From positions 1 to 5,965 of the forward strand of contig VBPB01000167.1 of assembly GCA_005893365.1 (NCBI GenBank): DNA of 5,965 nucleotides, read 5' to 3'. The position numbers were made by a program, and so were the translations under genes. Positions 1-5,915 of this stretch are shown piece after piece (positions within the stretch are counted from its first letter, which is position 1; every line of letters starts with the position of its first letter). The DNA comes from Candidatus Eiseniibacteriota bacterium. Lineage in GTDB: Bacteria > Eisenbacteria > RBG-16-71-46. The notes under the pieces are model-generated. The model was not told the DNA's origin, searched no databases, and saw nothing but the letters and a program-made list of their open reading frames with translations.

Positions 1-12
1 GACGATGGTCTT

Positions 13-48
13 ATCGTCGGCGTACCGCTACCGACGATGAATCGTTGG
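13..48. repeat. Three-part inverted/direct repeat (A-B-C)
   Basis: Segment A, ATCGTCGG (13-20), is perfectly complementary to segment B, CCGACGAT (31-38), giving an 8-bp stem with a 10-base loop. Segment C, ATCGTTGG (41-48), repeats A with one change. Its first five bases are complementary to the end of B (34-38 with 41-45). B can therefore pair with A or with C but not both. This geometry is seen in attenuators and in protein-binding repeat clusters. Its role here is unknown, and it sits at the window edge. Confidence 0.4.
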
Positions 49-137
49 CGATGAGGAATGCCACTCGAGAAGGATGTACGTTTTGACGTTCATGCAGGCA
101 GGCACCGAGGCGGATTCATCATCCGTGGCAGCCTATG

Positions 138-155
138 AGGTCATGCTCAGGTCAT
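138..155. repeat. Tandem AGGTCAT words, 11-base period
   Basis: AGGTCAT occurs at 138-144 and again at 149-155, separated by GCTC. The 11-base period is about one helical turn, which would put both copies on the same DNA face, as in some regulator sites. The word is only 7 bases, so chance is possible. No gene start lies close by inside the window. Confidence 0.25.
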
Positions 156-183
156 TCACCCCCGTGCGAACGCGGGGAAGAAT
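153..183 (-). other. Solitary hairpin resembling a type I-E CRISPR repeat
   Basis: On the minus strand the element begins with ATTCTTCCCCGCG and ends with CGGGGGTGAATG. This is the layout of type I-E repeats: TTCCCCGCG, short centre, CGGGG, then TGAA. The C-rich arm (177-173) pairs with the G-rich arm (164-160) around a TTCG centre. The distance between the C4 and G5 runs is 10 bases, whereas the E. coli-type repeat has 8. No second copy is visible about 61 bases to either side. It is therefore not an array, and is either a degenerate relic or a chance or terminator-like hairpin located about 85 bases after the ettA stop. Confidence 0.2.
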
Positions 184-263
184 GCGTTGAGCGCTCGGCC
201 TATCGGGGAGGGGCGACAAGCGGTGCGCCCGCCGCCCTGGAGCTTCCAGCCACGGACCCCCGC

Positions 264-1943
<1,680 letters not shown>

Positions 1944-2079
1944 GGTCCTCGCTTCGCGTGCGGGGGAGTGGCGGTGCGATGGGATGTGCCGGGAAAGATG
2001 CGCGAGAAGCCGGTGCCGGCGCAAGCGGGGGACGCGGCCGTGCGCGGGCGCGGCGGGGGAGCGCTCGGTCGGGCGGCGT

Positions 2080-2124
2080 CTCCGGGTGCCGGCGGCAGGC
2101 GGACGGCCGGGCGCTCACCCGGAG
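2080..2124 (-). other. Long stem-loop between the membrane gene and ettA
   Basis: CTCCGGGTG (2080-2088) pairs perfectly with CACCCGGAG (2116-2124). Inside it CCGGC (2089-2093) pairs with GCCGG (2106-2110), leaving a five-base bulge at 2111-2115 and a 12-base loop. The structure lies in the 212-base gap between the stop of the membrane gene and the ettA start. It could be a processing or termination structure, or part of the ettA leader. No T-tract follows on the minus strand, so a classical intrinsic terminator is not supported. Confidence 0.35.
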
Positions 2125-2155
2125 CCTCATCCTGCTGCGGTGGGGCCTTTCGCCG

Positions 2156-2455
2156 CTAGCTCGTGACGGACGCGGCCGACCGCCGCGTCCGCTTCACCAG
2201 CCACCACGCGCCGAACGCCAGCAGGACGAACGGCACGAACGGGATCAGGAACATCAGCATGCCCGCGCCCAGGGCGAGGAAGGCCACGACGCCGAACAGG
2301 GCGACGAAGGGCAGCGCCACCAGCAGGGCGAGCCCCTTGAGCATCCAGCCCATGATGCGGAAGGGCAGGAACACCAGCCAGAAGACCGAGCCCAGCACGG
2401 CGAACACCACGAAGGCCGCGAAGGCCAGAGCACCCAGCACCAGGAACTCGATCAC
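2156..2455 (-). CDS. Small hypothetical multi-pass membrane protein
   Basis: I do not recognise a named family. With the GTG start at 2455 the product is 99 residues and almost entirely hydrophobic. It probably has three membrane segments, near residues 2-30, 38-60 and 62-86, with short turns at PFRIMGW and LIPFVPF. It ends in a basic and polar tail (KRTRRSAASVTS) that by the positive-inside rule should be cytoplasmic. There are no cysteines or catalytic motifs. Another GTG two codons upstream (2461) is possible. The GGAGG at 2467-2463 has ideal 7-base spacing to 2455 but only 1 base to 2461, so 2455 is preferred. The gene reads in the same direction as ettA, 212 bases upstream of it, and may be co-transcribed. 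The overlapping plus-strand frame (2163-2498) is rich in T, S, R, N and P with no domain pattern and looks like a shadow. Confidence 0.7.
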   Translation of the reverse strand: MIEFLVLGALAFAAFVVFAVLGSVFWLVFLPFRIMGWMLKGLALLVALPFVALFGVVAFLALGAGMLMFLIPFVPFVLLAFGAWWLVKRTRRSAASVTS

Positions 2456-2462
2456 GACCACG

Positions 2463-2467
2463 CCTCC
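2463..2467 (-). promoter_or_regulatory. Ribosome binding site deciding the membrane-gene start
   Basis: The minus strand reads GGAGG, a strong Shine-Dalgarno core, 7 bases before the GTG at 2455. Another GTG starts only 1 base after the core (2461), too close for normal initiation. The spacing therefore supports the downstream GTG. Confidence 0.6.
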
Positions 2468-2484
2468 AGTCCTCGAGGTCCGGC

Positions 2485-2510
2485 GCGCCCGGGCCTAGGG
2501 GCCCGGGCGC
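2485..2510 (-). other. Perfect 11-bp GC hairpin in the membrane-gene leader
   Basis: GCGCCCGGGCC (2485-2495) is perfectly complementary to GGCCCGGGCGC (2500-2510) with a four-base loop. It lies upstream of the membrane gene on the minus strand. If the -10 box at 2521-2526 is real, transcription would begin near 2514, so this stem would form almost at the 5' end of the mRNA. Such 5'-terminal stems are known to protect bacterial mRNAs from degradation. No T-tract is present on either strand, so it is not a typical terminator. Confidence 0.5.
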
Positions 2511-2520
2511 CAACGCCCGA

Positions 2521-2526
2521 ATCATA
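2521..2526 (-). promoter_or_regulatory. Candidate -10 box for the membrane gene (and perhaps ettA)
   Basis: The minus strand reads TATGAT, five of six matches to TATAAT, in an otherwise very GC-rich region. No good -35 is seen at 16-18 bases; TTCCTG lies 19 bases upstream. The predicted start near 2514 leaves about 60 bases of leader before the GTG at 2455. Confidence 0.4.
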
Positions 2527-2677
2527 CCGCAGGCCGGACTGCGGGCAGGAAGCTAGTTGACGGGCCACGGCCGGCCCCGGTCACCTCCGTGCCGGGGATT
2601 CTACGACCTCCGGCGGCGGCGGGTTGCAGGGCGGCTCGCGGTCGTGCGGGCCCGCCCGCGGAGGTCGCCCGGCGGGG

Positions 2678-2695
2678 CCCGCCCCGCCCCCCCCC
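2678..2695 (-). other. G-quadruplex-capable G-tract
   Basis: The minus strand reads nine G, C, four G, C, three G (18 bases), with another GGG a few bases further on. This satisfies the usual four-run quadruplex rule with very short loops. It ends seven bases before the candidate -35 of the rightward promoter, on the template strand for the CDGSH gene. The nine-C run on the plus strand is also prone to replication slippage and to sequencing length error. Confidence 0.5.
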
Positions 2696-2701
2696 GGCGG
2701 G

Positions 2702-2730
2702 TCGCCAACCCCGTGCGGGCTTGTTAGATT
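2702..2730 (+). promoter_or_regulatory. Candidate extended -10 promoter for the CDGSH gene
   Basis: TAGATT (2725-2730) is preceded by TG at 2722-2723, giving an extended -10 (TGnTAGATT, four of six matches in the hexamer). Seventeen bases upstream is TCGCCA (2702-2707), four of six matches to TTGACA. Transcription would start near 2737, leaving a leader of about 45 bases. This short AT-richer patch stands out from its surroundings. Confidence 0.4.
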
Positions 2731-2781
2731 CCCCTCCACGCACCACCTCCACGCCTCGCCTTCCCCGAACCAGGAGACCCC

Positions 2782-3021
2782 ATGGCAGCCACCCGCATCA
2801 CCGTCGTGAACAACGGATCCCTACGGGTCGAGGGCGACTTCGAGATCGTGGACCAGGAGGGGAGGGTCTTCGGCCTGGCGGGGCGGACCCGCGTCACGCT
2901 CTGCCGTTGCGGGCAGTCCAACACCAAGCCGTTCTGCGACTCCTCACACAAGACCTGCGGGTTCGACTCCCTGATCGTGGCCCGCGACCTGCCGCCCCCG
3001 GCGCCCAAGCCCGCCCCGTGA
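2782..3021 (+). CDS. CDGSH-type iron-sulfur domain protein
   Basis: This 79-residue single-domain protein belongs to the CDGSH (mitoNEET-like) family, small proteins that bind a [2Fe-2S] cluster through three cysteines and one histidine and act in redox or cluster transfer. The motif at 41-56 is CRCGQSNTKPFCDSSH: ligands C41, C43, C52 and H56, with S46 and P50 at the family positions. The usual CDGSH reads CDSSH here, a glycine-to-serine change at a non-ligand position. Residues 1-40 are a short beta-rich lead-in (ITVVNNGSLRVEGDFEIVDQEG), and the tail is proline-rich (PPPAPKPAP). No signal or membrane segment is present, so it is probably cytoplasmic. The ATG has AGGAG 5 bases upstream, the clearest ribosome site on the plus strand. 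It is the first gene of the rightward block, 80 bases before SURF1. The partner protein is unknown. Confidence 0.9.
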   Translation: MAATRITVVNNGSLRVEGDFEIVDQEGRVFGLAGRTRVTLCRCGQSNTKPFCDSSHKTCGFDSLIVARDLPPPAPKPAP

Positions 3022-3045
3022 CCGGCCCGCTCGCCCGCCCGCGGG

Positions 3046-3095
3046 GCGCCCGCCGGGCCGCGACCCCGCCCGCGGTCCGCCGCCCCGGCGGGCGC
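3046..3095 (+). promoter_or_regulatory. Long hairpin directly upstream of the SURF1 start
   Basis: GCGCCCGCCGGG (3046-3057) pairs perfectly over 12 bp with CCCGGCGGGCGC (3084-3095). CCGCG (3058-3062) then pairs with CGCGG (3071-3075), extending the stem to 17 bp with an eight-base bulge (3076-3083) on the 3' side. A smaller competing hairpin, CGCCC/GGGCG (3036-3048), overlaps its left foot. The stem ends six bases before the SURF1 ATG, inside the ribosome footprint. No T-tract follows. It could partly end the CDGSH transcript, limit SURF1 translation or mark an RNA-processing point. Confidence 0.5.
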
Positions 3096-3101
3096 TAGCC
3101 G

Positions 3102-3857
3102 ATGCGCCTGCGCTCGGTCCTGGTCGCGGCCGTGGTGCTCTTGGCCGCCCTGGTCTGCGTGCGGCTCGGCTTCTGGCAGATCTCGCGCCTGCACGAGAAG
3201 CAGACCCTGAACGCCGCGCTGCGCCAGGCCCAGCAGTCGCCCCCGATCGTCGTCGGCGACCGGCTGCCGCCGCTCGCGCGCACGCGCCACCGGGTGATCG
3301 AGGTGACGGGCCGGTTCGACGAGCGTCATCAGTTCCTGCTCTCGGGGCGGGCCTTGGGCGGCGAGCCCGGGGTCGAGGTCGCGACCCCGCTGGTTCTGCC
3401 GGCCGGCGGTGGCGCGGTGCTCGTCAACCGCGGCTGGCTGCCCTCGCCCGACGCGGCGCGGGCGCGGCCGCAGGATGCCCCCGAGCCCGGCGAGCGGACC
3501 GTGCGCGGGCTGGTCGAGGAGCTGCGGCGCGGCGCCGGCGGACCGCCGGTGCGCATGCTGGAGCGGGACAGCGTGACGGTGTGGTCGGCCCGCTGGCTCG
3601 ACGCCGACTCTCTCGTCGGCCGGATCCCGTACGCCGTGGCCGGCTACGCGCTGCGCGAGCTGCCCGGCCCCGGCGTGTCGGAGCGCCCGCACCGCTCGCC
3701 GCCGCGCCCGTACGACGAGATGATGCACGTGAGCTATGCCGCCCAATGGTTCCTGTTCGCCGCCATCCTGGTCGGCGGCAGCGCCGTGCTCGCCTGGTCC
3801 CGCCGGCGCCGCGGCGGGCCGTCCGACGCACCCTCCCACGCGGAGCGTCCCACATGA
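3102..3857 (+). CDS. SURF1-family cytochrome c oxidase assembly protein
   Basis: This 251-residue protein has the SURF1/Shy1 layout: an N-terminal membrane helix (about 5-22), a large extracytoplasmic domain and a C-terminal helix (about 213-231). Family motifs are present in order: LGFWQISRLHEKQ at 22-34, RVIEVTGRFD at 64-73, ATPLVLPAGGGAVLVNRGWLP at 94-114, and MMHVSYAAQWFLFA at 207-220 leading into the last helix. SURF1 helps haem a insertion or assembly of subunit I of aa3-type oxidase in the inner membrane. The C-terminus is a basic cytoplasmic tail (SRRRRGG). The start is fixed: an in-frame TAG lies two codons upstream of the ATG at 3102. No Shine-Dalgarno is visible and a long hairpin ends six bases before the ATG. 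The stop overlaps the next gene's ATG by four bases. No oxidase or haem synthesis gene lies in the window, so this copy is away from the usual cox/cta cluster as far as can be seen. Confidence 0.93.
   Translation: MRLRSVLVAAVVLLAALVCVRLGFWQISRLHEKQTLNAALRQAQQSPPIVVGDRLPPLARTRHRVIEVTGRFDERHQFLLSGRALGGEPGVEVATPLVLPAGGGAVLVNRGWLPSPDAARARPQDAPEPGERTVRGLVEELRRGAGGPPVRMLERDSVTVWSARWLDADSLVGRIPYAVAGYALRELPGPGVSERPHRSPPRPYDEMMHVSYAAQWFLFAAILVGGSAVLAWSRRRRGGPSDAPSHAERPT
3842..3845 (+). promoter_or_regulatory. Ribosome binding site for the DUF885 gene
   Basis: GGAG lies 8 bases before the ATG at 3854, inside the last codons of SURF1. It supports 3854 as the start rather than the ATG at 3581 that opens the same frame much earlier inside SURF1. 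Confidence 0.55.
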
Positions 3858-5635
3858 TCCGTCCTCGACCGATGTCCATGTGCTGTCTGTTCGTGCTCGC
3901 CATGGTGGGTCTGGGGCCGGGTCGGGCCCGGGCCGCGGCAGGCGACGTCCTCGCCCATCTCTGCGACGACTACTGGCAGGGCACGCTCCGGGCGAATCCG
4001 ACCATGGCGACCTCGCTCGGCGACCATCACTTCGATGCCCTGCTGGAGGACATCTCGCCGGCCGGCGCCGAGCAGGAGCGCCGGCGCCTCGAGGGCCTGC
4101 GGGCGCAGCTCGGCACCGTGGGCGAGGCGGAGCTCTCGCCGGCCGATCGCGTCACCCGCACCGCGTTGATGCTCGAGCTCGAGAACGGGCTCGACAACCT
4201 CGCCTGCCACGCCGAGGACTGGGTGGTGGACCCGCTGGGCGGGCCGCAGGTGAGCTTCATGAACCTGCCCGACATCACGGTCATCGTCACGCCCCAGCAC
4301 GCGGCCGACTACGTGCTGCGCTGCCGGGCGATGGGACCCTACCTCGACCAGCACATCGCGAATCTCCGCCGTGGCCTGAGCACCGGGCGTGTTGCCGCCC
4401 ACGACCAGGTGCGCAAGGTGCTGGAGGAGGTGGAGGCCCTGCTCGCCCAGCCGGTCGAGACCTGGGCGCTGATGAGCCCGCTCGCGGCGGCCCACGGCGA
4501 CTGGCCGGCGGGGGCCGCGGCCACGTTCCGCCGCGACCTGACGGCCGCAGTGCGGGAAGTGGTGAAGCCGGCGTTCACGCGCTATCGCGACGTCCTGCGC
4601 GCCAGCATCATGGCCGCCGCACGGCCGCCGGCGAAGGCCGGGCTCTCGTTCCTGCCCGGCGGGGCGGACGACTATCGGCGGCAGATCCGCATCCAGACCT
4701 CGCTCGACCTGACGCCCGACACGCTGCACCAGCTGGGGCTCGAGCAGGTCGCCCGGTTCCGCCACGACCTGAGCGAGCTGGGCCAGAAGGCGCTCGGGAC
4801 CGGCGACATCGCCACCATCCAGAAGCGGCTGCGCGCCGACACCGCCATGCACTTCCGCACCGCCGCCGAGGTCGAGGCCAAGGCCGGCGATGCGCTGGCG
4901 CGCGCGCGGGCGGCGATCCCCAACTGGTTCGGCATCCTGCCCAAGGCCTCTTGCCAGGTGAAGGTGATGGGGCTGTACGAGGCGCCCAACTCGACCGTCG
5001 CCTACTACCGCGAGCCCGCGGAGGACGGCTCGCGCCCCGGCTACTACATGATCAACACCTACCAGTCCACGACCCGGCCCCGCTACGAGGCGGAGGCCCT
5101 GGCCTTCCACGAGTCCATCCCCGGGCATCACCTGCAGATCGCCATCGCCCAGGAGCTCACCGGCCTCCCCGAGTTCCGGAAGCACCAGGGCACGACGGCG
5201 TTCGTCGAGGGCTGGGGGCTCTACGGCGAACGGCTGGCGGACGAGATGGGGCTCTACACCAGCGACCTGGACCGCATCGGCATGCTCTCCTACGACGCCT
5301 GGCGCGCCTGCCGGCTGGTGGTGGACACGGGGCTGCACGCGATGGGCTGGAGCCGCCAGCAGGCGATCGACTATATGAAGGAGAACTCGGTCCTGGCGGA
5401 GAACAACATCGTCAACGAGGTGGACCGCTATCTCTCCTGGCCGGGCCAGGCGCTCGCCTACAAGGTGGGCCAGCTCGAGATCCTGAAGCTCCGCGACGAG
5501 GGCAGGCGGCGGCTCGGCGCCCGGTTCGACATCAAGGGCTTCCACGACGCCGTGCTCCGCAACGGCGCCGTGCCGCTCCCGGTGCTGCGCGAGCAGGTCG
5601 AGGCCTACTTCGCGCAGATGGAGGCGGCGAAGTAG
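3854..5635 (+). CDS. Secreted DUF885 family protein, putative zinc metallopeptidase
   Basis: This 593-residue protein of the DUF885 family (bacterial proteins linked to the gluzincin-type peptidase superfamily) has a length typical of exported members. Residues 1-28 form a Sec-type signal: basic start (MIRPRP), hydrophobic core (CCLFVLAMVGLG), likely cleavage after ARA near 27. C10 and C11 are too early for a lipobox. The mature part begins with the family-like helix FLxxYWxGxLxxxPxxATxLGDH pattern (about 33-58). The key motif is HESIPGHH at 419-426, followed by FVEGWGLYGE at 450-459. H419, H425 or H426 and E452 are the likely zinc ligands, with E420 as general base; this assignment is inference. 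The C-terminal half keeps the family's GQALAYKVGQLEI (about 531-543). The start at 3854 overlaps the SURF1 stop (ATGA), implying coupled translation. It is probably an envelope or periplasmic peptidase; the substrate is unknown. A link to SURF1 function is not implied by the family. Confidence 0.92.
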   Translation: MIRPRPMSMCCLFVLAMVGLGPGRARAAAGDVLAHLCDDYWQGTLRANPTMATSLGDHHFDALLEDISPAGAEQERRRLEGLRAQLGTVGEAELSPADRVTRTALMLELENGLDNLACHAEDWVVDPLGGPQVSFMNLPDITVIVTPQHAADYVLRCRAMGPYLDQHIANLRRGLSTGRVAAHDQVRKVLEEVEALLAQPVETWALMSPLAAAHGDWPAGAAATFRRDLTAAVREVVKPAFTRYRDVLRASIMAAARPPAKAGLSFLPGGADDYRRQIRIQTSLDLTPDTLHQLGLEQVARFRHDLSELGQKALGTGDIATIQKRLRADTAMHFRTAAEVEAKAGDALARARAAIPNWFGILPKASCQVKVMGLYEAPNSTVAYYREPAEDGSRPGYYMINTYQSTTRPRYEAEALAFHESIPGHHLQIAIAQELTGLPEFRKHQGTTAFVEGWGLYGERLADEMGLYTSDLDRIGMLSYDAWRACRLVVDTGLHAMGWSRQQAIDYMKENSVLAENNIVNEVDRYLSWPGQALAYKVGQLEILKLRDEGRRRLGARFDIKGFHDAVLRNGAVPLPVLREQVEAYFAQMEAAK

Positions 5636-5679
5636 GGGCGGTGGGACTGGCCTACGCCGATTGCGTTCGCATGCTCCAA

Positions 5680-5699
5680 GCTCAGGGAAAAACCTGAGC
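5680..5699 (+). terminator. Possible transcript-end hairpin after the DUF885 gene
   Basis: GCTCAGG (5680-5686) pairs perfectly with CCTGAGC (5693-5699) around the A-rich loop GAAAAA, 44 bases after the DUF885 stop. A second small stem, GCGAC/GTCGC (5700-5712), follows directly. There is no T-tract, so if this ends transcription it does so as a non-classical terminator or as a 3'-end stabiliser after Rho. Confidence 0.3.
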
Positions 5700-5754
5700 G
5701 CGACCGGGTCGCTCACCATCTACGGGAGATGCGGCGAGGCGCAGAGCACCCGGC

Positions 5755-5790
5755 CGCGGCTCGGCGACCGCGGCGAAGCCGCGCGAGGTC
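5755..5790. repeat. Alternative overlapping stems around CCGCGG repeats
   Basis: CCGCGG occurs at 5754-5759 and 5768-5773. The segment AGCCGCG (5777-5783) can pair with CGCGGCT (5755-5761, 7 bp). Its GCCGCG (5778-5783) can instead pair with CGCGGC (5769-5774, 6 bp, GAA loop). These two folds exclude each other. The outer words GACC (5766-5769) and GGTC (5787-5790) give a further weak option. GC richness makes such pairings common, so function is uncertain. Confidence 0.25.
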
Positions 5791-5852
5791 GGAGGCGCCC
5801 GTGACGCGTGTAGGTTTTACAGCGGCGCTGGAACTTTTACCTGCGAACCCTT

Positions 5853-5878
5853 GGTCCTCCACCGCGGGCGCGAGGATC
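5853..5878. other. Small inverted repeat in the right flank
   Basis: GGTCCTC (5853-5859) pairs with GAGGATC (5872-5878) with one G-T wobble and a 12-base loop. It lies 32 bases before the AT-rich box at 5910. It could be a regulator site or a short RNA hairpin; nothing further supports either. Confidence 0.2.
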
Positions 5879-5909
5879 CGACTGCAGTAAGCGCGGGTCG
5901 CACCGGGCA

Positions 5910-5915
5910 TATATT
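5910..5915 (+). promoter_or_regulatory. AT-rich -10-like box near the right edge
   Basis: TATATT, five of six matches to TATAAT, sits in GCATATATTGTGC and is conspicuous in this GC-rich sequence. No matching -35 is seen 16-18 bases upstream (the bases there read GTAAGC). It could serve a rightward gene beyond the window edge. Confidence 0.25.

Larger units (their letters stand above)
1..263. other. Gene-free left flank downstream of ettA
   Basis: No convincing coding region lies here. The stretch is visibly less GC-rich than the rest of the window and begins mid-context, so part of it may belong to something outside the window. It contains an inverted and direct repeat cluster (13-48), a short inverted repeat CGGAT/ATCCG (111-115 and 121-125), a tandem pair of AGGTCAT words (138-155) and a C-rich hairpin (160-177). 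On the minus strand it is the 3' region of ettA. Some of these hairpins could serve in transcript ending, although none is followed by a T-tract on that strand. Confidence 0.6.
2456..2781. other. Divergent intergenic region
   Basis: This 326-base gap separates the leftward membrane gene from the rightward CDGSH gene. No gene is supported in it. It holds the leftward ribosome site, the 11-bp hairpin and the TATGAT box in its left third. The middle is very GC-rich and includes the 10-bp palindrome GCGGGCCCGC (2646-2655) and a run of nine C. A rightward promoter candidate and the CDGSH ribosome site (AGGAG, 2772-2776) lie at the right end. Two outward promoters would make it the control region for both transcription units. 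Confidence 0.6.

Noticed and set aside
1..263. A CRISPR array at the left edge
   Set aside because: Only one repeat-like element (153-183) is present; the expected positions about 61 bases to either side do not match it, so there is no array inside the window.
1944..2024. Extending EttA by 27 residues to 2024
   Set aside because: The added residues are arginine- and histidine-rich and unlike the family, whose conserved N-terminus begins at the ATG at 1943.
2589..3098. A plus-strand frame overlapping the CDGSH gene
   Set aside because: It is proline- and arginine-rich, starts in the GC-rich intergenic region and overlaps a clear CDGSH protein in another phase.
3581..3853. Extending the DUF885 protein upstream to the ATG at 3581
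   Set aside because: The extension lies inside SURF1 in a different frame and would bury the signal peptide; the ATG at 3854 has GGAG upstream and the ATGA overlap.
3736..5697. A long plus-strand frame overlapping DUF885 in another phase
   Set aside because: It is R-, G-, P- and A-rich with no motif, and its start lies inside SURF1 without a ribosome site.
3734..5719. A 661-codon open frame on the minus strand, antisense to DUF885
   Set aside because: Its composition is that of a GC-rich shadow, and the plus strand carries the signal peptide, the HESIPGHH motif and an operon-type start.
5713..5910. A 65-codon minus-strand frame in the right flank
   Set aside because: No Shine-Dalgarno, arginine- and alanine-rich, no recognisable motif, and it spans several hairpins.
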